Made by a program: the position numbers and the translations under genes. From Phycisphaerae bacterium (GTDB lineage Bacteria > Planctomycetota > Phycisphaerae > UBA1845), in contig JAJDDQ010000046.1 of NCBI GenBank assembly GCA_029260215.1, positions 1-64,000 of the forward strand: a DNA stretch of 64,000 nucleotides, written 5' to 3'. Under the pieces are notes generated by a model. That model worked only from the letters and a program-made list of their open reading frames with translations, did no database searches and was not told where the DNA came from. Below are positions 15,642 through 26,733 of the stretch, one piece after another (the stretch's first letter is position 1; the number at the start of each line of letters is the position of its first letter).

Positions 15642-16477
15642 GCGTCGGTGTCCGCCGGTTCGTACAACAAAGCTGTCCCAGAAGCGGGAAACGACATCCG
15701 CCCGCCCTCGTCCAACTCGATCACAATGGCAGTCGTCGGATCGATGTCAATCGTACGACCGCGATAATCGCGTCCGGCATGGGTCAACTGCACGCACGCA
15801 CCCAGTGGAACAGTCAGTTCGTGAAAAGATTTGCGGACGAATTCAGGCGTCCACCGGCTCGCATCACCGAAACACCGGTCCAGTTCGCGAAGAAGCTCGG
15901 CTGCGACACGCTCGCGCACGACCGGCGATGACGTTTCAAGATCGAGCGAGGTGGCCCGAGTACGCAGTTCGGGCGGGAAGTGATCCGCAGTTTGCAGGCA
16001 ATTCACGCCCAGACCAATCACATACGCCCGCGAACCATTGCGCAACGTGCGCATTTCCGTCAGCACGCCCGCGAGCTTGCGTCGGCCAACATAAACATCG
16101 TTAGGCCAAGACACCCGCGCATCAACATCAGCCGATGATCGAATCGCCCGCGTAACGGCGATGCCAACCAGAATACTGACGGTCTCGGGCGGTGGGTTGC
16201 GATGGTGTGCATCATCAAGAAGCAAAAGGCTCAGCATGACACCCGCTCCGCGCGGCATGAGCCAGGTACGCCCAAGTCGACCTCGCCCGCAAGTCTGATG
16301 CTCGGTGAACACAACGTATCCGTCCGAAGCCCCCTCTTCCGCAACCGCCCAGACATAATCGTTGCTGCTGCCCGTCTGCTCAACCAATTCCACACGCGTG
16401 CCGATGCGCTCAAGCGACAGACCGTCGAGAATCTTCGAAATCGAAAGTAAACCCCGGGGTTCGATCAAGGTCGCCAC
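15638..16477 (-). CDS. birA: Biotin--[acetyl-CoA-carboxylase] ligase
   Basis: A 279-residue enzyme that activates biotin with ATP and attaches it to the biotin carboxyl carrier protein. Visible motifs are the TGSSNDYVW substrate segment (about 35-43), the biotinyl-AMP loop CGRGRLGRTW (about 62-71), the core WPNDVYVGRRKLAGVLTE (about 123-140) and IGLGVNC (about 154-160). A small C-terminal beta domain (about 235-279) closes the protein. There is no N-terminal helix-turn-helix, so this is a monofunctional ligase and not a repressor. It overlaps the preceding GT39 gene by 13 bases and the following membrane-protein gene by 4. Confidence 0.93.
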   Translation of the reverse strand: MATLIEPRGLLSISKILDGLSLERIGTRVELVEQTGSSNDYVWAVAEEGASDGYVVFTEHQTCGRGRLGRTWLMPRGAGVMLSLLLLDDAHHRNPPPETVSILVGIAVTRAIRSSADVDARVSWPNDVYVGRRKLAGVLTEMRTLRNGSRAYVIGLGVNCLQTADHFPPELRTRATSLDLETSSPVVRERVAAELLRELDRCFGDASRWTPEFVRKSFHELTVPLGACVQLTHAGRDYRGRTIDIDPTTAIVIELDEGGRMSFPASGTALLYEPADTDA

Positions 16478-18180
16478 TCCCAGTCGATCGGCTGAACCGG
16501 GTTACGGCGGTCGGTCAGAACGACGAGGATTCTCTTCCGGGGATCGGCATCGTCCATGTCGAACGGCTTCGCACTCGCGAATACATAGTTCGATTTGAGA
16601 AACGACTCCAACTCGGAGAACTCCGGCTCTACGATGAACACCAGTCGCGGGCGATTGCGCTCCATCTCCTCGAGCAAAATCGTCCTGCGCTCCGCAGCAC
16701 CAATTGCACCTTCCAGCAAACCGCCGACCATCGTATAGCGCGAAGCGCATCGACGCTGAGAGTAGTAGTAAAATCCCGCATCCTGCCCCCACACGAAAAT
16801 CGTATCGTCCGCATCGGTCACCGCCATCGCCCTCAACCCCTGCGCCTTCGACCAGGCCTGCCGGTATCGATAGACCGGGTGCGGCAGAGTCAAATCGCCG
16901 GGCGACAAAAGCGCGTAATTGAGCGACTCGGAGACCAGCACCGCCCCGCAAACAAGCAAAGCCGCCGATCGAGTCATCCGAACATTGACGCCCGATCGTT
17001 CGAGGCTGCTGAGCCAATAAACCGTCACAAGAATCAACACTGGATGCAGCAGATAGTAGTAGTGAGGCCAAAACTTGCCGGGCAGACAAACCGCAAGGAA
17101 TGTCCCAAACGCAAAGGCCATGATGGCCCCGTCCCCGACAGATGTACGCCGAACACGGGCACATCCTGAAACGGGTTGCAATTCGTGGTGTTGGGTGGCA
17201 CGGTCTGCTGGCGTAGCCGGTAGGCCGTGGGGATTGCGGAACGCCACGGCCTGGCTACGCCAGACCGTGCCACTCAAGATGGGACGCACCTTTCGAACAC
17301 GCATCAGGATCAGCCCACCAAAACCGACGGCTGCGGACACCCAAAGCGGGGCTGCACTGGTAAAAACGTCGAATACGGGATCGAAAAACCCGGTGAATCG
17401 GCTCAAGATTCCGCCGTCACCCGCGCTGTACCCCAGGTTGTAACCAAAGACCGCGTCGCCGAACGCCCGAAACCTCCCCGTAGCCGCAAAATAGCCCGTA
17501 ACGACCAGCCAGACCATCGCCGGACCGGCTCCGAACAACGCGATTGACGCGATCGTTTTTCGCGGCGATCGCGTTTGGCTCCACTGTCGACCCGCATACC
17601 ACACCGCCAAACAAAGCCAGGGCGCTGACAGGACATATTTGAACACCGACCCCACCCCCAAAAGCAGGCCGGCGAAAAACGTCCGCGCGGGGCAGGATTT
17701 CTCATTGGCGAGCAGCAGCAGCGCAGCCATCGCGAACGTGTTCATGAAAATTTCGCGATTACACCCCTCGCCGGCCAATCCGGGGTCCGACGAAGTAATC
17801 GAAAACAAAGCCGCCGCGACCGCAGCGTAGAACCAACCGCACCGCCGCCGCGTAACAGCATAGACACATGCGAGCGTCACAATCGAAAATGCGGCGGCAG
17901 CGAGGCGGAATGTCGCGTCGTGTCGCCCCAGAACCGTGGCAGCCGCAGCGTAAAGCGTGAATATCGCGGGTGGCTGATGATCCCAAATGTCGATATAGAG
18001 CTGATCGCCCGCGAGCAATCGTTCGGCGATGTAGACATAGTTGCACTCGTCGGTTTCGAGCGGAAGATCGAACGCATGCAGGCGAAAACCGATCATGACC
18101 ATCGACGCAAAGACGACCGTGGCGATATCCACGAAGCCGATCGCGCGCCGCGCGCCTGGGTTTTCGACGGTCGAAGGCAT
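16465..18180 (-). CDS. Glycosyltransferase family 39-like membrane protein (ArnT/PMT type) carrying an in-frame inserted element
   Basis: A 571-residue polytopic membrane protein. The first periplasmic loop has the family motif LETDECNYVY (about 41-50), followed by WDHQPPAIF (about 66-74). Roughly ten transmembrane segments follow and the C terminus is soluble. Members transfer sugars from polyprenyl-phosphate donors to lipid or protein. Residues about 297-344 do not belong to the family: they are encoded by a 135-bp palindromic element plus its 9-bp target duplication, read in frame (48 codons) in a loop between RVR and RRTSVGDG. Removing them restores a continuous family-like sequence. The element has not broken the frame, so the protein may still be made. 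The gene is divergent from the WecA-like gene at 18300 and starts a GT39-birA-membrane protein operon. Confidence 0.83.
   Translation of the reverse strand: MPSTVENPGARRAIGFVDIATVVFASMVMIGFRLHAFDLPLETDECNYVYIAERLLAGDQLYIDIWDHQPPAIFTLYAAAATVLGRHDATFRLAAAAFSIVTLACVYAVTRRRCGWFYAAVAAALFSITSSDPGLAGEGCNREIFMNTFAMAALLLLANEKSCPARTFFAGLLLGVGSVFKYVLSAPWLCLAVWYAGRQWSQTRSPRKTIASIALFGAGPAMVWLVVTGYFAATGRFRAFGDAVFGYNLGYSAGDGGILSRFTGFFDPVFDVFTSAAPLWVSAAVGFGGLILMRVRKVRPILSGTVWRSQAVAFRNPHGLPATPADRATQHHELQPVSGCARVRRTSVGDGAIMAFAFGTFLAVCLPGKFWPHYYYLLHPVLILVTVYWLSSLERSGVNVRMTRSAALLVCGAVLVSESLNYALLSPGDLTLPHPVYRYRQAWSKAQGLRAMAVTDADDTIFVWGQDAGFYYYSQRRCASRYTMVGGLLEGAIGAAERRTILLEEMERNRPRLVFIVEPEFSELESFLKSNYVFASAKPFDMDDADPRKRILVVLTDRRNPVQPIDWEWRP
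17157..17291 (-). mobile_element. 135-bp palindromic in-frame insertion element, copy A
   Basis: This copy has degenerate 12-bp terminal inverted repeats (GGGCACATCCTG and TGGGACGCACCT) and perfect inner arms GTGGCACGGTCT/AGACCGTGCCAC. It aligns without gaps with the copy at 43076-43210, with 108 of 135 bases identical by hand count. The flanks GCCGAACAC (17148-17156) and TTCGAACAC (17292-17300) are a 9-bp target-site duplication with two changes. Element plus duplication is 144 bp, or 48 codons. On the minus strand it is read through as part of the GT39 protein, containing GTVWRSQAVAFRNPHGLP. Confidence 0.85.
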
Positions 18181-18299
18181 AGAGCGCGGATCGTAAGGGC
18201 ACGCGATGCGACGGACAAACGAGGGTCCGGGACTTTGCAGAAGTCAGCCTGTGGATAAAATCACCGACATGTTGAACCTGTTCCGAAATCGTCGCCGAC

Positions 18300-19487
18300 A
18301 TGCCTGAACCCACCTACAACACATTGGCTGAGCTGGTCACCACTTATTGGCCTGTTCCAGCCGCAGCGATGGGCGTCTCGCTCTTGACGACACCGCTCTG
18401 CCGCAAGTTCGCACTCGCACGCAACATCGTCGATCGCCCGGACGATTGGCTGAAAACACACAAAAAACCGATCCCCTACCTCGGCGGAGTGGGTATTTTT
18501 CTAGGCTGGGCGGCTGGCATCGCAATTGCGCTGGTGCTTTTTGACGGAGCCGACGGCCCCGAGCACATTTTCGCGGATCGCCCCTCGCTGAACCGGTTCA
18601 AGATCGGCGGCGTGCTGCTGGCGGGCGGGCTGGTGACGCTGCTGGGTTTGATCGACGACCTTCGCGCAATCAGCCCCAAAATAAAGCTGGCCGGCAACAT
18701 TCTCATCGCCCTGTTCGTCGTCTGGCTGGGCGTTGGCGACGACATTGTCAAAGTTTTCTCGGACGTGGCCCGCGTGCGCTTCGAGTCCGGCGAAACGTGG
18801 CTCATCTTCCTGTACTCGGTCCCATTCAGTGTGTTTGTCATCGTTGGCGCCTGCAACGCAACAAATCTGATCGACGGCCTCGACGGCCTGTGCGGGGGTG
18901 TGTTGAGCATTATCGCGACGGGCTTCGTGATCCTGGCTGCCTTCATGCACCTATACAGTCACTGGGCACCGCAAGAGGCCCATCGTGTGATTCTCGCGCT
19001 GAGCCTGCTTGGTGCCGCACTAGGGTTTTTACCCTATAATCGCAACCCGGCCCGCATTTTTATGGGCGACGCAGGGTCCATGCTGCTCGGTCTCAATGCA
19101 GCCATTCTCCTGCTCATGTTCGCGGACGAAGCCAGCATCAACTGGATGATGGGCGCACTCATGGTTTTCGGTTTGCCCGTCGCGGATATGGTGTTGACCT
19201 TGGCAAGGCGGTGGCGTGCCCAGCGGCCGCTGATGGAAGGCGACCGAAGCCACTTTTACGATCAACTCATCGACCGGGGGTTCAGCGTACGCGCCGTCGT
19301 GCGTATCAGCTATCTTTCGACGGCGGTTTTCGTGCTTCTGGGGCTTCTGCCGATTGTATTGCGCACGCGATATGTGTTTCTCGCATACGGCGCATCCGCC
19401 GTCGCCCTCGCATACGTCGTGCATCGGTTCCGGATGGTACGCGTCGACGCGCCGCCTGTTTCGACAAACCGCGACAGCAACGCCTGA
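18300..19487 (+). CDS. Undecaprenyl-phosphate N-acetylglucosaminyl 1-phosphate transferase (WecA/TagO-like)
   Basis: A 395-residue integral membrane enzyme with about eleven transmembrane helices. It transfers a sugar-1-phosphate from a UDP-sugar to undecaprenyl phosphate, the first step in making surface glycans. Motifs in order are GLIDDLRAISPKIKL (about 117-131, Mg-binding aspartates), CNATNLIDGLDGLCGG (about 184-199), NRNPARIFMGDAGSM (about 247-261) and GDRSHFYDQLIDRG (about 313-326). The last, in place of MraY's UDP-MurNAc-pentapeptide site, points to WecA/TagO specificity. The ATG at 18300 is 119 bases from the divergent GT39 gene, so the two probably share a promoter region and a surface-glycan function. 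Confidence 0.88.
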   Translation: MPEPTYNTLAELVTTYWPVPAAAMGVSLLTTPLCRKFALARNIVDRPDDWLKTHKKPIPYLGGVGIFLGWAAGIAIALVLFDGADGPEHIFADRPSLNRFKIGGVLLAGGLVTLLGLIDDLRAISPKIKLAGNILIALFVVWLGVGDDIVKVFSDVARVRFESGETWLIFLYSVPFSVFVIVGACNATNLIDGLDGLCGGVLSIIATGFVILAAFMHLYSHWAPQEAHRVILALSLLGAALGFLPYNRNPARIFMGDAGSMLLGLNAAILLLMFADEASINWMMGALMVFGLPVADMVLTLARRWRAQRPLMEGDRSHFYDQLIDRGFSVRAVVRISYLSTAVFVLLGLLPIVLRTRYVFLAYGASAVALAYVVHRFRMVRVDAPPVSTNRDSNA

Positions 19488-19490
19488 GCT

Positions 19491-19781
19491 TCAGTCCTCG
19501 TCGTCGGGTTCGTCATCGAGCGGACCAGTCTTCCAGCGGTCCGCCTCATCGAGATCGTTCATCTCGTGTTCGAGATAACGAATCATTTTTTCCTGAAGCG
19601 GGGCAAGCCTTTGCTGCATGGTGCCGGCGGATTGATGCGCCCGGACCATCGCTTCGAGCTTGAAAAGCTGCAATTTTTGCAGGCACTCAGGTTCTTTGAT
19701 GGTCGAGAACGGATCGCAACGCAGAATGACCGTTCCGCCCGGTGCCCGATCGAAAAATTCGCAATCTATGCATTGAATCAT
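19491..19781 (-). CDS. Small cysteine-motif protein of unknown function
   Basis: A 96-residue soluble protein not recognised by name. Its N terminus has four cysteines (Cys4, Cys7, Cys22, Cys33, beginning MIQCIDCEFF) that could bind zinc or an Fe-S cluster. The middle is a probable helix and the C terminus is strongly acidic (DDEPDDED). The start was placed at the ATG at 19781. The frame extends to a GTG at 19802, but that extension lies in the end of a miniature element. The stop is four bases from the end of the converging WecA-like gene. Confidence 0.65.
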   Translation of the reverse strand: MIQCIDCEFFDRAPGGTVILRCDPFSTIKEPECLQKLQLFKLEAMVRAHQSAGTMQQRLAPLQEKMIRYLEHEMNDLDEADRWKTGPLDDEPDDED

Positions 19782-19788
19782 AACGCCC

Positions 19789-19931
19789 TGCCGCTTTGTC
19801 ACGACTCAATTGACGGGTTGGGTGCCCCACGGCTTTAGCCGTGGGCAAGTCGATTCCGAGGGACCATTCGACTTTCCCACCTCTGAAGAGGTGGGGCACC
19901 CGACCGTTGTTTTAGGCTTGACAAAGCACTA
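19789..19931 (-). mobile_element. Miniature inverted-repeat element, family 1 (143 bp)
   Basis: A full-length 143-bp copy in the same orientation as the one at 33626 and opposite to those at 831, 35332 and 55690. The right end TGACAAAGCACTA is perfect; the left end has decayed in its first bases but keeps GCTTTGTCA. The interior holds two nested palindromes: CCCACGGCTTTAGCCGTGGG and CCCACCTCTGAAGAGGTGGG. It lies between two minus-strand genes and has no coding function. Confidence 0.85.
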
Positions 19932-19953
19932 CCGCCGCGAAATCGCCTCCCGC

Positions 19954-20526
19954 CTAACCGTTAGGGTGAGACGCTTTCTCGGCAAACTCGCGAATGGAAC
20001 GCAGAACCTGACGTTCCTGAACTCGATCACGCTCTCGATCCCGCCAGACCGTATTTTGCGCACGCGTGGTGCCCGCACCGCGATCAACTGGTGTGTCACG
20101 TGGAACATCCAGAACCCCGCGATCTCGCGAGAGCATCTGAACCGTTTCGGTTGCGTTTTCCTGCTGAACAACCCTGCAATAAATCTCGACGCCCTGCTCC
20201 CGCCTGCGAACCTTCACTTCAGCCAGATGCCGGCCTCGTTGCGGTGAGCCGATGGATTCCCCCGTGACAAGCGATGGCCTCGTCAGCGGAACCGAATTCC
20301 GCGATACGCCGCGTACGACACCGTTTTTTCGGTCGATGTGCGTGACATTGAACCGCTCGCGCATAGCCTGCCGAGCCGCCCTGAACGCATCGTCGTACTG
20401 CGCGCCGACGATCTGCTCGCGCTGGTAAGACGCCCCGAAGGTCGAGCGGTGGCCCGATCCCGGCGCAGTGCATGCCGATGTCAGAAGTGGGAACATCACC
20501 GCCACAACAATTAAATTCTTAAGCAT
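19954..20526 (-). CDS. Lipoprotein of unknown function
   Basis: A 190-residue protein with a lipoprotein signal peptide (lipobox LTSAC, Cys19). The mature part contains YDDAFRAARQAMRERFNVTHIDRKNGVVRG (about 43-72), an alpha/beta arrangement like that of small periplasmic lipoproteins, and a very basic C-terminal region (DRERDRVQERQVLRSIREF). The family was not recognised. It is preceded by a 78-base gap to the divergent small membrane protein at 20605. Outer-membrane or periplasmic location is expected. Confidence 0.75.
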   Translation of the reverse strand: MLKNLIVVAVMFPLLTSACTAPGSGHRSTFGASYQREQIVGAQYDDAFRAARQAMRERFNVTHIDRKNGVVRGVSRNSVPLTRPSLVTGESIGSPQRGRHLAEVKVRRREQGVEIYCRVVQQENATETVQMLSRDRGVLDVPRDTPVDRGAGTTRAQNTVWRDRERDRVQERQVLRSIREFAEKASHPNG

Positions 20527-20604
20527 CGATTGAACATCCCAGGAACACCAAAGTGCGTCTGTCGTGCATTATCGCGCGGCTTGCCGTAGGATCAACCCGC
20601 GCAC

Positions 20605-20889
20605 ATGAAACAACGACGAAATCGATGGATCGCCGTTTTGAACCTGATCGCACCGGGAACCGGGCTGATCGCGGTTGGCCGACCCTGGCTGGGCGTCGCC
20701 ACGGCGATTCTGTTCGTCACGCCCGCCGAAATCGCCGTCGGAGGAATCTGGATCGCACCCGCCACGGTCTCCACAACAATCATAGTCGGCTGTAGCGTTT
20801 TCGCCCTCACGGTTTGGATCACAGCCCAGTGGCTGGTGTTCACCGCCTCAAGACGCGCGGCTGGCGAGTCCGCCACGATTCAGCTTTGA
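20605..20889 (+). CDS. Small hydrophobic membrane protein
   Basis: A 94-residue protein with two to three hydrophobic segments (about 9-30, 31-52 and 54-82) separated by short loops, a basic N terminus (MKQRRNRW) and no recognised motif. The GLIAVGRPWLGVATAILF arrangement resembles TM2-like or DUF5683-type small membrane proteins, but the similarity is weak. It is isolated on the plus strand. Confidence 0.6.
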   Translation: MKQRRNRWIAVLNLIAPGTGLIAVGRPWLGVATAILFVTPAEIAVGGIWIAPATVSTTIIVGCSVFALTVWITAQWLVFTASRRAAGESATIQL

Positions 20890-21253
20890 AAGAGTGCCGA
20901 CAGCACCGTGAGGCGGGTCTTGTGAAAAAAAGTGCTCGCCGGAAATCAATACATCGTCCGACAATACTACCCGTGAGACTGCCCTAACGCATGCGCCAAT
21001 CGCGGTTTGGACGCGCTGGCGGCGCGCGCCGATACAATCTTCATCCGGGATTCTGCCGCCGTACCGGCGTTCCTTGATGGGGCCGTGTGTGGGTGCTAAC
21101 ATTCGATGCGGCATGAGTAGTATTCTCGGACGTATCCCGCAATCGCGTTGAACGGGTGTCCGTGGGCGGATTTCCGATTCCGCTGGTGTGTCGACGCAGC
21201 CGTCCGAGCTTGAATGTTTCAGGAAATGGCGGCTGCCAGGAGATATTGGAAAG
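20890..21253. other. clpC upstream region
   Basis: There is no convincing gene in these 364 bases. The clpC frame is open for 22 codons upstream of its ATG, but the conserved ClpC N terminus starts at 21254, preceded by AGGAGATATTGGAAAG. A possible -10 box TACAAT lies at 21033-21038 with TTGGAC 20 bases upstream; the spacing is poor, so this promoter is only tentative. No CIRCE or CtsR-type operator was found. Confidence 0.35.
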
Positions 21254-23767
<2,514 letters not shown>

Positions 23768-23802
23768 GCGCTGCCAAGCTACAGATTCTCAAGAAACTCA
23801 AC

Positions 23803-23832
23803 AAAGCCCGCGCGATGCGCGGGCTTTTTTCT
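23803..23832 (+). terminator. Intrinsic terminator of clpC
   Basis: An 8-bp perfect GC-rich stem, GCCCGCGC and GCGCGGGC, around the loop GAT (23806-23824), is flanked by AAA and a run of six T. It lies 36 bases after the clpC stop and is the clearest terminator in the window. Confidence 0.95.
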
Positions 23833-23836
23833 TTCG

Positions 23837-24118
23837 GTGCGTCATGACCTGGCGCTGCTGACCGGCTGGCGAAAGCGATTCAGGAAGTGACTGTGTGGGT
23901 GAAAGTCCCGGCGGAGGCCTTGATGGCAGAAACTCCCAGCCGAACCATAAGGGTGTCCGTCGCGAGTCGGAATCTGATAGGATGAACGGGGCCAAGACGG
24001 GGGCGTGAATGAAGGCAAACTCCCGGCCCGAGATGCACGTTTTCGTGTTCGTCATGCAAACGTCTCGGTCCACGATGGTCGCGGGTTGCAACTCCGTGTG
24101 AATTGAAGTTCGCGGCTC
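23837..24118 (+). mobile_element. Group II intron remnant (5' / domain I part only)
   Basis: The sequence from 23837 begins GTGCG, matching the group II 5' consensus GUGYG. It continues with segments typical of bacterial group II domain I: GGGTGAAAGTCCC, AACTCCCAGCCGAA, AAGGGTGTCCGTCGCGAG, GGAATCTGA and GGCAAACTCCCGGCCCGAG. Recognition is by these remembered conserved blocks, not by an alignment. The reverse transcriptase and the domain V/VI hairpins expected at the 3' end are absent, so it cannot splice alone. It starts 12 bases after the clpC terminator stem, which is where class C group II introns characteristically insert. The 3' limit is approximate. Confidence 0.72.
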
Positions 24119-24151
24119 GTTGGGTTTGGGTTGAAATTTTTCTAAACTGTA

Positions 24152-24616
24152 TTGGGGTATGAATTGGGCACCGAGACGGGGATCGTTCGCGGCGCGGTGG
24201 GTATTATTGCGCGAGACGGCTGCTGGCTGGTGATTCAACGCGCGCAGCACATCGTCGCTGGCGGCGCGTGGTGTTTTCCGGGCGGTACGCTCGAAGATGG
24301 AGAAACGTTCGCCGAGGCTGTCGTCCGCGAAATCTCGGAAGAGTTGAGCCTCGTCGTGACGCCGTCCGCCTGTGTCTGGCAGTGGTCGCGGGACGATGGG
24401 CGGTTGCATCTCGAATGGTGGACGACAACGTTGGCCGGCGACGCAGCACCCGTGCCTGATCCAAGCGAGGTCGCGGATTTTCAGTGGCTGCCGCCGTCAG
24501 AGATACGCGAACTACCCGGCCTGCTGCCGAACAATATCGAATTTCTCGATCACGCGGAGCGCATCAACTTTTGGCCTGATGGCGAAGGGTGCCCTCCTGA
24601 TCTCCGCGCGAACTGA
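24152..24616 (+). CDS. Nudix hydrolase
   Basis: A 154-residue cytosolic pyrophosphohydrolase. The complete Nudix box GGTLEDGETFAEAVVREISEEL lies at about residues 44-65 (G-x5-E-x7-RE-x2-EE-x-L), with WCFPGG just before it. The substrate cannot be told; a C-terminal WLPPSEIRELP segment is common in MutT-like members acting on nucleotides or alcohol pyrophosphates. The start is probably the TTG at 24152 or the in-frame TTG at 24164, since no ATG lies upstream of the first beta strand. The intron remnant lies immediately upstream, so the native promoter region may have been altered. Confidence 0.85.
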   Translation: MGYELGTETGIVRGAVGIIARDGCWLVIQRAQHIVAGGAWCFPGGTLEDGETFAEAVVREISEELSLVVTPSACVWQWSRDDGRLHLEWWTTTLAGDAAPVPDPSEVADFQWLPPSEIRELPGLLPNNIEFLDHAERINFWPDGEGCPPDLRAN

Positions 24617-24631
24617 CGTTGCAATTCAACG

Positions 24632-26644
24632 TCACTGAGCGGTGCCGAACGCGACCTGGAACAATACGAAATCGCGAAAGTCCACGTCTCCGTCCTTGTC
24701 AATGTCGCCAGCCACGCAGGGCGGCAGCGGCAGGGAATCGGGTAAAGCCATGCAATCGAAGAGCAGGCTGTAGTCGTCGATGTCTACATCGGCATCGCCG
24801 TCGAGATCACCGGTCACACCGCTACACGGCAGCACAGTCAACCACGCAGTCTGGGAATCCACAGTGCCGCACTGACTGGTCAACGACAAATGGTATTCCC
24901 CAGCGTCTGTAGCCTGCGCCGCCTGAAAAGACAAGATAATGCCGGTTTCGCCGGGCACGGGGTCGCCATTCCTGAACCACTGGGCTGTATACGCAGCACC
25001 GGTTTGCGGAAAAGCGAACAGGAAAACCGCTTCGCCGACGCAATCGGTCACATCTTCCGGCTGCCCGGCAAACACCACCTCGGGCAGCCATTGCAGTGTG
25101 GCGGAATTGGAAACGCGCGGGCCGCATGCGTTGAAGACGACAACGTCATACTCGCCGGCGTCCGACTGTGCCGCTGACGGCAGAGTCAATATGGATTCCG
25201 TCGCACCCGGCAGATCAACGCCTTCATGTCGCCACTGGTATTGAACATCTTCCCCGGTCGCGACAACCGTCACCGCTACGGTGTCGTCGTCACAGAAGCC
25301 CTGCGATGTCGGCTGCGAGATGATAATCGGGCGCGCACAATCAACAGTCGCCGTCCAGTTTCGGCTGCCGGTCATGCTCGACTGACGGAAGGTCTCGTCG
25401 CGTACTTTGGCAGTACTGTCGACGACATCGACGCTCACACTGAAAGAGCCGACACCGAGATTCAACTGCGAGAGACTCAGAGTTGGCAGGTTAGCGCCGG
25501 GTACAATCTCGCCATCCACGCGCCACGTGTATACGAGCGTGTCGGGAACCGGGGTCACCGCGTCAAGAAAAAACTCTGTGTCCTGGTCGTAATCACCCTG
25601 GGCGGGCAGTGGCGGTGTCGCATCATCGATGATATCCACAATCTGGTAGATCTTCATGATGATCTGCTCTTCGTTGACTTGTTCGAATGGTCGCCCAAGC
25701 GAGCGCATCAACGAATTGGACGTCGGCCTGAAAATTCCGAGTTCCGAATACCCGCCACCCTCGAACGTGTCGACGTTCGCGGCATCGAGCCAGAGGTGCC
25801 ATTTGCGCTGCATCGCGCCAAGCTCAGCCGTAGTGAAAGTCGTAAGGTTTATCGAGCTGGGTTCGCCCCCCGGCCATTGCGTGGGACCGCCGTAGTCGTA
25901 CTCATCGGCAAGGTTTCCGAATGAATGTCCGAATTCGTGGAGCGCAATGTCCAGCGCAGAGCTGTTCGCACCAGCCAATGTGCCTAAATTCTGCGATGGA
26001 TAACCCGCGCCGCCGTAGCGCGTCGAGTTGGCCAACGCCAAGATCTGGTCTGTTTCAGGAGCACTGGCGGCGGCGGCGTACGCCTTGGATACGCTCAGAC
26101 ACAGCAGGCGTGCGACATTACCGCAGTTGTAGTACATGTCCAGTTCCGTGTCGCGGAAAATACCCAGGTCAGGCTCATCGACCCCGGACTCTGCCGAAAT
26201 AACGTCGACGCGATGCACGTTGAAAAAATTTCGGTAATTCCGGAGTGGTATTTCCCCGCCAGTGCCGAAGAATGCGTCGAACACATCGTCCGCATCGTTG
26301 CTGTAGACGCCCAATTCCGCGGCGGTGTAGCCGTCGCCCAACAACACGACGTCTACTCTGTTGGTGCTCGGCCCGGACGACCAAATGGACGTGCTCGCCC
26401 ACGCGCCGCCTTCAGCCGCCTGGGCCTTGGGATCCACGACCTGGGCCGGGTCGCGAGCATCCAATTCGATACGCCCGCCAAACAACAGTCCACGCTCATC
26501 CGGTCGGCAGGTGTGCAAATAATGCGCTTGCCCTGCTTGAGCGTCTCCGCCGTCGTCAGCCCGCCCGACACTCCCGGCAGTCGCGAGAAAAGTGATCAAA
26601 CCAAGCACAAATCGCCGGACGGTCACACACGAATCAGAATTCAT
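24632..26644 (-). CDS. Secreted M64-family metallopeptidase with Ig-like domains
   Basis: A 670-residue exported protein with a signal peptide over the first ~29 residues. The peptidase domain (about 75-330) carries the M64 (IgA peptidase-like) hallmarks VVLLGDGYTAAEL, FNVHRVDVISAESG and the zinc site HEFGHSFGNLADEY (HExxHxxGxxxxE). Two or three Ig-like beta domains follow (about 340-600), each with a Q.W..G.....SLS pattern. The C terminus has two dockerin-like EF loops, DLDGDADVDIDDYSLLF and DIDKDGDVDFRDFVLF (about 620-665). It is probably a secreted or surface-bound protease. It runs on the minus strand, with an 89-base gap after purQ. Confidence 0.88.
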   Translation of the reverse strand: MNSDSCVTVRRFVLGLITFLATAGSVGRADDGGDAQAGQAHYLHTCRPDERGLLFGGRIELDARDPAQVVDPKAQAAEGGAWASTSIWSSGPSTNRVDVVLLGDGYTAAELGVYSNDADDVFDAFFGTGGEIPLRNYRNFFNVHRVDVISAESGVDEPDLGIFRDTELDMYYNCGNVARLLCLSVSKAYAAAASAPETDQILALANSTRYGGAGYPSQNLGTLAGANSSALDIALHEFGHSFGNLADEYDYGGPTQWPGGEPSSINLTTFTTAELGAMQRKWHLWLDAANVDTFEGGGYSELGIFRPTSNSLMRSLGRPFEQVNEEQIIMKIYQIVDIIDDATPPLPAQGDYDQDTEFFLDAVTPVPDTLVYTWRVDGEIVPGANLPTLSLSQLNLGVGSFSVSVDVVDSTAKVRDETFRQSSMTGSRNWTATVDCARPIIISQPTSQGFCDDDTVAVTVVATGEDVQYQWRHEGVDLPGATESILTLPSAAQSDAGEYDVVVFNACGPRVSNSATLQWLPEVVFAGQPEDVTDCVGEAVFLFAFPQTGAAYTAQWFRNGDPVPGETGIILSFQAAQATDAGEYHLSLTSQCGTVDSQTAWLTVLPCSGVTGDLDGDADVDIDDYSLLFDCMALPDSLPLPPCVAGDIDKDGDVDFRDFVLFQVAFGTAQ

Positions 26645-26733
26645 ATCTCACTTCCGAACACCACAAGCACCGCGTCATACAAGAACGCCATAAGCCGAGT
26701 ATACACATTCGCCGACGAATTCCCAAAGTTGCT

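Noticed and set aside
20890-21253. Heat-shock operator (CIRCE or CtsR box) before clpC
   Set aside because: I looked for TTAGCACTC-type and GGTCAAA-type repeats and found none convincing.
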